This document shows, one piece after another, positions 53,747-61,222 of a stretch of 64,000 nucleotides of DNA; position 1 is the first letter of the stretch, and each line of letters begins with the position of its first letter. The stretch covers positions 2,294,001 through 2,358,000 of the forward strand of contig NZ_CP061800.1 in the NCBI RefSeq assembly GCF_017377395.1. The letters are read 5' to 3'. The translations under genes were made by a program, and so were the position numbers. Under the pieces are notes generated by a model that was not told where the DNA came from, ran no database searches, and worked only from the letters and a program-made list of their open reading frames with translations. The DNA comes from Desulfonema magnum (lineage in GTDB: Bacteria > Desulfobacterota > Desulfobacteria > Desulfobacterales > 4be13).

Positions 53747-55024
53747 ATGCTGAAAGCAAAAAGTGCAAGCCTATGTGTTACGGGGTTGGTTCTGTGGATG
53801 ATTATGGGAGCTGGCACAGGGTTCGCGGCCCCATCCGAGTGTGAGACATGCCACGCGAAGATAAGCCCTTTGATGGTAAAAGACTTCAATCGGGGAGAAA
53901 TGGCCGCCGAGCTGACCTGTATCAGTTGTCATGGTGAAGAACACAAAACCGAAAAAGACGTGGAAAAGGCAAAACTTCCCACAATCGCAACCTGCCAGGA
54001 ATGCCATGAGGAACAGGCAGAACAATATCTTTCCGGCAAACATGCCCTGGGTCTTGTTGCCCTGGAAGCCATGCCTTTCACTCACATGCAGCCCAAAGCC
54101 TTTGTGGAAGGCCAAAAAGGATGCGGGGGATGTCATACACTGGGGCTGACCGATGAAAAAAAACGTCAGAGCGAAGGCCGCAAATATTATCGTTACGGCA
54201 TGGACTGCCAGAACTGCCATACCCGTCACTCATTTTCCAAAGCCGAAGCGGCCGAACCCGAAGCCTGTATGACCTGTCATATGGGATTCGATCATGCACA
54301 GTGGGAAATGTGGTCCGGGTCAAAGCACGGCGTGACATATCTTATGAACCGTTCCGTTGATCCCAAAAATCGTGATCGTGCTCCCACATGCCAGACCTGT
54401 CATATGCCTGACGGAGATCACAGGGTTTTTTCCGCGTGGGGATTTTTAGCGGTACGTCTTCCTGAAGCAGATGAGGAATGGATGGGATATCGGGCTACGA
54501 TCCTTAAAGGATTAGGCGTGCTTGATCCGGCCGGAAATCCCACCCCGCGGCTGGATGTGGTAAAAGCAGGAAAGGTGGCACGGCTGGACAAAGCGGAATT
54601 TGATGCTGAACGAAAACGTTTCACTGATATCTGCCAGAAATGCCATTCTCCGAATTTTGTAAAAGAGAACATGAAAAATGCGGACCAGATGATAAAGGAA
54701 TCAGACAAACTGTTTGCCGAAGCCATTGAGATTGTAGCCGGACTTTATAAGGATAATATCATTAAAAAACGGGCAGATTATCCCGCATATCCCGACCTGC
54801 TGACGTTCTATGACGTATCCACCAAGGTGGAACAAGTGCTTTATCTGATGTTTATGGATCATCGGATGAAGGCTTTTCAGGGCAGTTTCCATATAAATCC
54901 GGATTATTCCACATGGTACGGATACGCCAACCTCAAAAAAGACCTGGTTGAAATAAAAGACCTGGCGCAAAAGATGAGAAGTGAGGCAAAGACCGAGACT
55001 GAGATGAAAAAGACAAAAAAATAG
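53747..55024 (+). CDS. octahaem cytochrome c, hydroxylamine-oxidoreductase-like
   Basis: 425 residues. A signal peptide (LCVTGLVLWMIMGAGTGFAA) then eight CxxCH haem sites: CETCH, CISCH, CQECH, CGGCH, CQNCH, CMTCH, CQTCH, CQKCH. Spacing, the FEGQKGCGGCHTLG region, HMGFDHAQWEMWSGSKHGV and the haem-free helical end (FQGSFHINPDYSTWYGYANL) match the HAO family. Members oxidise hydroxylamine/hydrazine or, in anaerobes, reduce nitrite or hydroxylamine. Whether the Tyr needed for the P460 haem crosslink is present cannot be judged by eye. No quinol dehydrogenase partner lies beside it. AGAGG is eight bases before the ATG. Confidence 0.85.
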   Translation: MLKAKSASLCVTGLVLWMIMGAGTGFAAPSECETCHAKISPLMVKDFNRGEMAAELTCISCHGEEHKTEKDVEKAKLPTIATCQECHEEQAEQYLSGKHALGLVALEAMPFTHMQPKAFVEGQKGCGGCHTLGLTDEKKRQSEGRKYYRYGMDCQNCHTRHSFSKAEAAEPEACMTCHMGFDHAQWEMWSGSKHGVTYLMNRSVDPKNRDRAPTCQTCHMPDGDHRVFSAWGFLAVRLPEADEEWMGYRATILKGLGVLDPAGNPTPRLDVVKAGKVARLDKAEFDAERKRFTDICQKCHSPNFVKENMKNADQMIKESDKLFAEAIEIVAGLYKDNIIKKRADYPAYPDLLTFYDVSTKVEQVLYLMFMDHRMKAFQGSFHINPDYSTWYGYANLKKDLVEIKDLAQKMRSEAKTETEMKKTKK

Positions 55025-55156
55025 ACAGAAGCACACAAGATTTTCCTGAATCTAAGTATCTGAAAGTGAAAGGACATTGGCCTGATGAAACGAAAAAAAC
55101 ATTGGGTCTGGCTCTTTCAGGAGATATCTGTTATTCGATAATCAAATAAAAGCAAT

Positions 55157-55760
55157 CTGGGTGTGTTCCACCTTATTACGCATCCGAAAAAATCAGCCAC
55201 AAAGACACAAAGACACGAAGGAATCACAAAGAGACTTCGTGAGACTTTCAATAGATCGAAAAGTCTCCGGATTGTGTGCGGGACAGCAAAGAAAACCGGC
55301 TTTTTTTCAGGACGGGACGCTCTCCCGCCGGAAAAAGCCGGGTTTCTCCCCCGTCCGCCCTGTGACAGCCTGAAAACTTTTCGATCTACTGACTTTGTGC
55401 CTTCGTGGCTTCGTGGCAAAAAAAATGGCCGGTTCCGCTTTTCACACATCCGAAAAGATCAGCCACAAAGCCACAAAGAGACTTCGTGAAACTTTGTGTC
55501 TTCGTGTCTTCGTGGCAAAAAAAATGGCCGGTTCCGCCACAAAGCCCCAAAGAGATTTCGTGAAACGTTGTGCCTTCGTGGCTTTGTGGCAAAAAAATGG
55601 CAGGTTCCGCTTTGCACACATCCGAAAAAATCAGCCACAAAGCCACAAAGGAATCACAGAGAGACTTCCTGAGACTTTGTGTCTTCGTGCCTTTGTGGTA
55701 AAAAAACGGGTGAGTCCCGCCTTTCACACATAAAACCTGTCCTTGTGTAAAAGGCGGGAC
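55157..55760. repeat. array of CAGCCACAAAG repeat units (D2)
   Basis: At least five units of the D1 type in tandem, each about 90-110 bp with TCCGAAAAAATCAGCCACAA, CACAAAGAGACTTCGTGA and CTTCGTGGC. A family B MITE sits in the second unit. Open frames here are by-products of the repeat; the 790-bp gap between the cytochrome and tpiA holds no gene. Confidence 0.85.
55247..55392. mobile_element. family B MITE, 146 bp, 3-bp target duplication CTT
   Basis: Ends TCAATAGATCGAAAAG / CTTTTCGATCTACTGA with CTT on both outer sides (55244-55246, 55393-55395). The core is in the opposite orientation to the copy at 52890. Taking it out with one CTT restores GAGACTTTGTGCCTTCGTGG, the normal sequence of the D repeat. 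Confidence 0.9.
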
Positions 55761-55814
55761 ACACCCGGCAATCTGCCAGATGGTAACTGTCAATTAAAAA
55801 AGAAAGGGGTATAT

Positions 55815-56570
55815 ATGGATAATCGTAAGCCGTTCATTGCAGGAAACTGGAAAATGTTCAAAACCGGTTCTGAAGCGATTAAGACCGCGGAGGAACTGGT
55901 AAAGCTTGTGGCAGATGTGACCGATACCGAGGTGATGATTGCCCCGCCGTTCACAGCGCTTTCGGCTGTATCGGATGTTGTAAAGGAAACAAATGTTTCC
56001 CTGGGAGCACAGAATTTTTTCTGGGAAAACGAGGGCGCATATACCGGTGAAATATCATCAGCCATGCTGCTGTCTGCCGGATGTAAATATGTTATCATTG
56101 GTCATTCTGAACGGCGCCAGTTTTTCGGTGAAACCGATGAAACAGTCAATAAAAAAATTAAAACTGCTATCTCTTCTAAATTATTACCTATTTTTTGTAT
56201 CGGGGAGTCTGAAAAAGAAAGAATTTCGAAAGATACGTTTTCTATACTTGACAAACAGGTATCAAAAGGTTTAAAAGGACTTTTTTCGGATGAGCTGCAA
56301 CATCTGGTGATTGCATATGAGCCGGTGTGGGCGATTGGAACAGGCAAAACAGCAACCCGGGAGCAGGCTCAGGAAGTTCATTTGTTCTTACGTTCTTTAA
56401 TTGAAAAAAAATTTGGAAATTTGCTTGCAAAATCTCTCAGGATATTATATGGAGGGAGTGTCAAGCCGGATAACATTGCAGAACTGATGGCAATGCCTGA
56501 TGTTGACGGCGCGCTGGTAGGCGGAGCGAGCCTGAATGCCGAAACGTTCGGCAAAATTGTCCATTTTTAA
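55815..56570 (+). CDS. tpiA: triosephosphate isomerase
   Basis: 251 residues from the ATG after AAAGGGG. Substrate Lys in FIAGNWKMFKT, catalytic His in VIIGHSERRQFF, catalytic Glu in VIAYEPVWAIGTGKTAT, phosphate grip ILYGGSVKPDN and VGGASL. It interconverts DHAP and GAP in glycolysis/gluconeogenesis. Followed after 16 bases by secG, a common bacterial order. Confidence 0.96.
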   Translation: MDNRKPFIAGNWKMFKTGSEAIKTAEELVKLVADVTDTEVMIAPPFTALSAVSDVVKETNVSLGAQNFFWENEGAYTGEISSAMLLSAGCKYVIIGHSERRQFFGETDETVNKKIKTAISSKLLPIFCIGESEKERISKDTFSILDKQVSKGLKGLFSDELQHLVIAYEPVWAIGTGKTATREQAQEVHLFLRSLIEKKFGNLLAKSLRILYGGSVKPDNIAELMAMPDVDGALVGGASLNAETFGKIVHF

Positions 56571-56586
56571 ATAAGTAAAGAATTTT

Positions 56587-56952
56587 ATGTCAATATTAGT
56601 CGTTGTTATACATGTTATTGTTTGTGTCGCGCTGATTATGATCGTGTTGTTGCAAACTGGAAAAGGGGCAGATATGGGTGCTGCTTTCGGAGGGGGAAGC
56701 GGTCAGACCCTTTTCGGAAGTACGGGTGCTTCAACTTTCCTAAGCAAAGCAACAACAGTGGTGGCTATTATGTTCATGGTAACTTCCCTGGGATTGGCTT
56801 ATCTTTCCAGTCACAGAACCGGGAATTCTATCATGACAGATATAAAAGCTCCGATAGAGCAGCCGGTCACATCTGATAAAAGTGATCAGCCCGAGGCAAC
56901 GCCTTCACAGCCGGCTGAACCGGTTCAGACCGAAGGAGAACCTCAGGGTTAA
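56587..56952 (+). CDS. secG: preprotein translocase subunit SecG
   Basis: 121 residues. First helix VVIHVIVCVALIMIVLLQ, the family turn GKGADMGAAFGGGSGQTLFG, then LSKATTVVAIMFMVTSLGLAYL. The tail is long and rich in Pro/Glu/Gln (PIEQPVTSDKSDQPEATPSQ). SecG supports SecYE in protein export. It is preceded by tpiA and followed by tRNA-Leu in the same direction. Confidence 0.93.
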   Translation: MSILVVVIHVIVCVALIMIVLLQTGKGADMGAAFGGGSGQTLFGSTGASTFLSKATTVVAIMFMVTSLGLAYLSSHRTGNSIMTDIKAPIEQPVTSDKSDQPEATPSQPAEPVQTEGEPQG

Positions 56953-56973
56953 CTTACATTAAATTCATATTGT

Positions 56974-57060
56974 GCCGAAGTGGTGGAACTTGGTAGACAC
57001 GCTATCTTGAGGGGGTAGTGGGCGACGCCCGTGCCGGTTCGATTCCGGCCTTCGGCACCA
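56974..57060 (+). tRNA. tRNA-Leu (anticodon GAG)
   Basis: 87 bases with encoded CCA. Acceptor GCCGAAG / CTTCGGC, D arm with GGTAGAC, anticodon stem CTATC / GGTAG around loop TTGAGGG (GAG), a long variable arm (TGGGCGACGCCCGT), T arm GCCGGTTCGATTCCGGC. The long variable arm and A discriminator mark a leucine tRNA. Confidence 0.95.
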
Positions 57061-57073
57061 CATAATAAAAAAT

Positions 57074-57107
57074 AAAAGGCGTAACTCTTCGGAGTTACGC
57101 CTTTTTT
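57074..57107 (+). terminator. terminator after tRNA-Leu
   Basis: GGCGTAACTC / GAGTTACGCC around a UUCG tetraloop closed by C-G, A-run before and T6 after; it closes the tpiA-secG-tRNA unit. Confidence 0.92.
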
Positions 57108-57236
57108 ATTACTGCAAAAGTCCCATCAGGACGGCATATTTGCAACATAAGAGAGCGACGACAAACTCATGGCCCCGTCCCTGCGGGACCGGGAAACACG
57201 GGTGAATGTGATTTGCGACAAACAGCTTTTTCATAA

Positions 57237-57492
57237 GCGTTTCTTATCATCCTCTTCTTATACAAAATCCCTGTAGGGAAATGTAAGCGGGCTTTGCTTC
57301 ATCTTTTTCCGGTCTTTTTTCCGATCCTTTTATTTTCACAGCCTGCTAAGAAAAACGGTTACAATTTTTGTAGGGTGGGTGGAGCGAAGCGCAACCCACC
57401 GTTTACTGAATTTCGGTGGGTTCCGCTTCGCTCCACCCACCCTACAGCTACTTTTTTCCGATCCTTTTATTTTCACAGCCTGCTAAGAAAAA
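57237..57492. repeat. repeat cluster: GTAGGGTGGG palindrome inside a 42-bp direct repeat
   Basis: A GTTTCTTATCATCCTCTTCT type repeat (57237-57279) is followed by two copies of CTTTTTTCCGATCCTTTTAT-T... (57314-57355 and 57451-57492), which enclose the long palindrome GTAGGGTGGGTGGAGCGAAG (57370-57445), a repeat found in many bacteria. Between the tRNA terminator and 57554 no gene is seen. Confidence 0.8.
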
Positions 57493-57554
57493 ATTTGACG
57501 GTCACTCAAATTACGCGATGTTGTCATTATTAAAGCGATGTTAAGGAGGTTCTG

Positions 57555-58076
57555 ATGAGAAAAAAAGCAGAAAAAGAAATTCGAAAAGCAGTTTCAACGC
57601 TTGACAGCACAGACTGTCACAGAATAGACAGGGTAAGGGCCAGAACATCGCTGACCCGAAAAGTTTTTGATAAAACAATCCTGGATATGGCCAGAGTCGG
57701 CACGATTGAGCTGATCAGCAAAAACATCACAGAAGCAGATGACATTGAAATCGGAAACTTCATCAGGCAGGGAGATACCGTCCATGTCAGCTTTTGTTTT
57801 ACAGATGGTACTGAAAAGGGAGCCAAACATCCGAAAGAACAGTCAGCAATAAGCAACAGACCGAAGATAACGGCGTTGAAATCAGAAAAAAAAGGAGCCG
57901 AATATCCAAAAGAGCAATCAAAAGAACAGAAATCTGAAACAGTGAATGTCACCTTACGGAAAATTGACCGTCCGACCTGGGAAGTGTTTCAATATTTATG
58001 TGAAGTCCGGGATGGAAAGAAACCTGAACAGAAACTGTTGGAAATGATAAAGGAGTTTAACCGACAGAAAATATAA
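57555..58076 (+). CDS. unknown protein with winged-helix-like front
   Basis: 173 residues, GAGG before the ATG. The front (IRKAVSTLDSTDCHRIDRVR, ARTSLTRKVFDKTILDMARV, GTIELIS) has helix-helix-strand order like a small winged helix. The middle is Lys/Glu-rich and repeats KGAKHPKEQS / KGAEYPKEQS. The end (TWEVFQYLCEVRDGKKPEQK) is helical. Strongly basic. No family recognised; DNA binding is a guess from charge and fold. Confidence 0.5.
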   Translation: MRKKAEKEIRKAVSTLDSTDCHRIDRVRARTSLTRKVFDKTILDMARVGTIELISKNITEADDIEIGNFIRQGDTVHVSFCFTDGTEKGAKHPKEQSAISNRPKITALKSEKKGAEYPKEQSKEQKSETVNVTLRKIDRPTWEVFQYLCEVRDGKKPEQKLLEMIKEFNRQKI

Positions 58077-58148
58077 AGAGCAAACAAAAAATATTCTGAA
58101 GAGCAGGGAAGGGTTTATTATCTTCAAAAAATCGCTTCTGCCAATACA

Positions 58149-58241
58149 GATGATCCGGACATCAATATTCGGGACTTTGGCAATTTATGTTCTGATTTGC
58201 CTTGTCGTCGGTGATGAAATAAAATCCAATAATGATTTCTG
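58149..58241 (+). CDS. possible 30-residue membrane peptide
   Basis: MIRTSIFGTLAIYVLICLVV-GDEIKSNNDF: one hydrophobic helix with a charged end. The ribosome site is poor and there is no homology evidence. Listed because the hydrophobic run is complete and the position between two same-strand genes is otherwise unexplained. Confidence 0.2.
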
Positions 58242-58280
58242 ATGAAAAGAAATTTTAGCTTTAACAAGGGAAGGTGAAAC

Positions 58281-58523
58281 ATGAATGAAAAACAACCAGT
58301 ATATATCAGAGAGTTATCATCCGAAGAAGAAGAACTCCTTGAAATCGGGAAAAAAATCCAGGACGCGGGGCAGGACCCGGTAAAAATACTGAACTATTAT
58401 TTGGAAGCCCGGGGAACAGCGAAGAAAGCTGCGGATATCGGAAAGCAGGCGCAGAGCTTTTTGATGAAAAAATGGGAAGCTTTTGACAAAGCTTTTAAAG
58501 AGCATGATGACAAACCCAAATAA
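58281..58523 (+). CDS. unknown small helical protein
   Basis: 80 residues with AAGGGAAGG before the ATG. YIRELSSEEEELLEIGKKIQ, DAGQDPVKILNYYLEARGTA, then KKAADIGKQAQSFLMKKWEA. Charged, all helix, no membrane segment or Cys. Not recognised. It shares strand with the 173-residue gene 200 bases upstream. Confidence 0.5.
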   Translation: MNEKQPVYIRELSSEEEELLEIGKKIQDAGQDPVKILNYYLEARGTAKKAADIGKQAQSFLMKKWEAFDKAFKEHDDKPK

Positions 58524-58558
58524 AAACAAAAATTCGTTAATCCGTGTGACCGGAAAAA

Positions 58559-58971
58559 TTAGCCGCGGAAAAATAAAATTTTTTCCAGATATCCCTCATA
58601 TCAAGCAGAAGTTTTAAACTGTTGCCGACTGTTGCCATTCCGAAAATAAAACGCATGTCCGTCTTTCCGTCAATTTTCGGTGTCTATTCAATGTCTTTTC
58701 CTTTAATGCCAAGAATTTCTTTGAAAGAATCCGTAGGAATCCCAAACGGTTGTTTTTCACTGTTGTCTTTAATTTTTAAAACAATAATGCATTTCTGATC
58801 TGTATAATCTGCGGCATCCAAACTTAATCTGAGCCTGATATCCGCAATGAGCATCACTTTGTCCCTGAAATTTGCCACTCGTTTGATAAAATCAGGCGCA
58901 TGTTTGAAAAACTCAGGCCGATGCCTCCGAATATTTTTGCAAAAAAGGTGCTGGATATGGTTGCCAGACAC
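58559..58971 (-). pseudogene. cheW remnant (front lost, in-frame stop)
   Basis: DFIKRVANFRDKVMLIADIR, LRLSL and IIVLKIKDNSEKQPFGIPTD, SFKEILGIKGKDIE match the body of the CheW chemotaxis adaptor. An in-frame TAG follows, and the next codons still read TPKIDGKTDMRFIFGMATVG-NSLKLLLDM, the normal CheW end. The N-terminal third is missing where the sequence joins the SDR relic. A decayed gene. Confidence 0.75.
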
Positions 58972-59073
58972 AAACCAATCATTATTATCCCTTCATGGTG
59001 GCGGCTGTTCTGGCGGATTCACCGCCTGTTTCCCTCGTTTGGAATATCTCCTGGTCAGAAATTCTTTTCTTGA
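58921..59073 (+). pseudogene. short-chain dehydrogenase C-terminal relic
   Basis: MPPNIFAKKVLDMVARHKPI, then IIIPSWWRLFWRIHRLFPSF looks like the final helix and tail of SDR-family oxidoreductases (A-x-K-x-L-x-x-V-x-R...P-x-W-W-R). The catalytic part is absent. It abuts, and slightly overlaps on the other strand, the cheW relic, so a deletion joined two old genes here. Confidence 0.45.
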
Positions 59074-59090
59074 CTGGTAAAAAAAGCTTG

Positions 59091-59306
59091 ATGCGGCGCA
59101 AAAGAGTTAATATTAAATACGAAGAAACTTATGGGTATCTGAATCCCGGAACAAAAGGACAACTGAAAACTGTCCCGGCAGTTTATTGCCGGATTCAGAT
59201 CAGCCTGTTGTGTTCCAAAGAAGGGGGATGTATTTACAAAGTGGCGCAGTGCAGCTTTGAGCGGAAAGTCCGATTCTACGAAAAAATACAGAAAACAGGC
59301 CGATAA
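59091..59306 (+). other. unsupported short frame with a hairpin repeat
   Basis: 71 codons (RRKRVNIKYEETYGYLNPGT...) without family match. It contains CCCGGCAGTTTATTGCCGG (59174-59192), a copy of the small palindromic repeat found in at least six other places. Probably a relic rather than a gene. Confidence 0.25.
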
Positions 59307-59481
59307 AATGACAGTCATCTCCCCCGATGACAGATGATCAGGCAAAAATTGTGGCAAAAGACATGAGGGTTGTGATTTACAGTTATGCAGAGGATGTGGA
59401 GATGCTTTGAACCGGGGAGGCTGAACTTGAAAACCGCACCCTGAATCAAGGTCAACAATAATTTTTTATAATGAGGTTAAT

Positions 59482-61101
59482 ATGATAAGACAGATTATAT
59501 TGTTCCTGATGGTAATTTTTTGTTTCTTTTTTGCTTCTTGTGTGAAAAAATGTCCAATATGTCCGATTCTCAGTCAGGAAATTGAAAAGGAACGTGAGGT
59601 TGCCGGAAAAGAACTGGCAGAATTTGAATCAGGTGTACGGTATCTGGCAAAAGACGTGCTTTATCAACTCTTCCGGGTTCCCTGTGATCCCGATAAAAGA
59701 GAAATAATTACACTAAAAGAATTCACCAATTTTGATTCTGAAAACAAGCGTGACACCAGAAAAATCATTGAATCTCTGATGGCAGAGGAATTCACAAAGG
59801 GAAACAGATTTACTGTTGCGCTAAGTGACAGCAGTATCCGGCCGGACTACATCCTGAGATGTGCGTTATCTTTTGAGGAATTTCAGGGAATGAGAAGACC
59901 CCGGCTGAATGTCTCAGTAACAGATACGGATCAGCTAATCATTGCTCAGGCAAATGTGCGGTTTTTATCCTTTGACTGCCCCGTTTCCGAGCTATCTGAA
60001 AAAACTCGCAAAGACCTGATGGAATTCAGACCGGGAATCCGCTATCTGGCAAGACAGATGCTCTGTCAGTTGCTTGAGGACTCCTTCAGCATGAGAAAAA
60101 AACTCATCCGGTTCGGAGAATTCAATAATCTTAATCCCAGCTACAGACTTAAAGCCGAAAACAATATTATGACATTCATAATTGAGGAACTCGGAGACAA
60201 GTTTCTTTTTGCATCAAAAGAAAGCGAAGAGCAGCCGGACTATATTGTGGAAGGGACCTTGTTTTTTGATCAGGAAACCGGTCATTCAGTCCCCCACTTA
60301 CAAATCCGGGCCTTAGATACCGAAAGCAAGATCATCAGGGCAAAAGTCAGTGCGAGATTTCTGTCTTTTCCCAGTGATCAGAGCGCACTTGATAAACAAC
60401 TGGCATTTGCGCACGAAGCTGACAAGGATGAGATAAGACGTTCGGAACTGAACCGGGGAGATGAAGTCCCTGACGAGTCTTTTCCTGATTTGGCGATAGA
60501 AAAATTTATTGACAAGGCAAACAATTTATTTCTGGAAGGAGAATATCAGAAAGCAATCTCTCTTTATGAACAGATATTAAGCGCGGTGGAATATGGCGGA
60601 CAAAAATTTGAGAAATTATGCAACCTGTTATACACAGCATATTATCAGGAAAAAGAACTGGACAAATCCGGAAAATATCTCAGGGACCTGATTTCAGAAA
60701 AAGTGAAATCCGGCACAAAGATTCCCTTCAAGCCCCGGTTTAAACAAAATTCAGATGACTTCATCGAAACAGAAAGAGAAGAATATGAATTTATTCTGAA
60801 AACAATCGGCAAATATTTTAAAAACAATCCGGATATCTGTTTTGCTGTTTATGGTCACACCAGCATAACGGGCAGTGACAGAAGCAACTGTTTCTTATCA
60901 AAACTACGTGCAAAAAAAGTAGCTGACCTCCTGAATATCTCTCCGGAGCGATACAAAGTAATCGGCAGAGCCTCTGCAAACTGCAACATTTGCACAGGTG
61001 AAAACGAAGCAGACCGGAGGGTGGAATTCAAAATTCTGAAACCCGGGTATGAACCAGAGGAGGTCCTGCCCTGTATGAAATACTTAAAGCGGCAAAGATA
61101 A
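59482..61101 (+). CDS. OmpA-like lipoprotein with duplicated FlgO-like domain
   Basis: 539 residues. Lipoprotein signal (IILFLMVIFCFFFASC, Cys at the lipobox) with a Cys-rich start (CVKKCPICP). Two similar ~150-residue domains follow (YLAKDVLYQLFRVPCD..., YLARQMLCQLLEDSFS...), each with a strand-rich half ending in ARFLSF, like the FlgO/CsgG type of lipoprotein domain. Then a TPR-like helix pair (NLFLEGEYQKAISLYEQILS) and an OmpA C-terminal peptidoglycan-binding domain (FAVYGHTSITGSDRSNCFLS, KLRAKKVADLL, GENEADRRVEFKIL). An outer-membrane anchor or sensor is likely. Confidence 0.7.
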   Translation: MIRQIILFLMVIFCFFFASCVKKCPICPILSQEIEKEREVAGKELAEFESGVRYLAKDVLYQLFRVPCDPDKREIITLKEFTNFDSENKRDTRKIIESLMAEEFTKGNRFTVALSDSSIRPDYILRCALSFEEFQGMRRPRLNVSVTDTDQLIIAQANVRFLSFDCPVSELSEKTRKDLMEFRPGIRYLARQMLCQLLEDSFSMRKKLIRFGEFNNLNPSYRLKAENNIMTFIIEELGDKFLFASKESEEQPDYIVEGTLFFDQETGHSVPHLQIRALDTESKIIRAKVSARFLSFPSDQSALDKQLAFAHEADKDEIRRSELNRGDEVPDESFPDLAIEKFIDKANNLFLEGEYQKAISLYEQILSAVEYGGQKFEKLCNLLYTAYYQEKELDKSGKYLRDLISEKVKSGTKIPFKPRFKQNSDDFIETEREEYEFILKTIGKYFKNNPDICFAVYGHTSITGSDRSNCFLSKLRAKKVADLLNISPERYKVIGRASANCNICTGENEADRRVEFKILKPGYEPEEVLPCMKYLKRQR

Positions 61102-61222
61102 AATCAAGGAAGAATTCAGCAGCGGCTGGAAATATCCTGATAATTTGTTACCGGGCAGCTCCTGCTGAGTCAGCATATTCTGTCGGATATGCCTTTCTTT
61201 TTTTTCACTAAATTCCTAATTT

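Noticed and set aside
55157..55760. CRISPR-like array
   Set aside because: Repeats are long, unequal and without unique spacers of constant size; no cas genes in the window.
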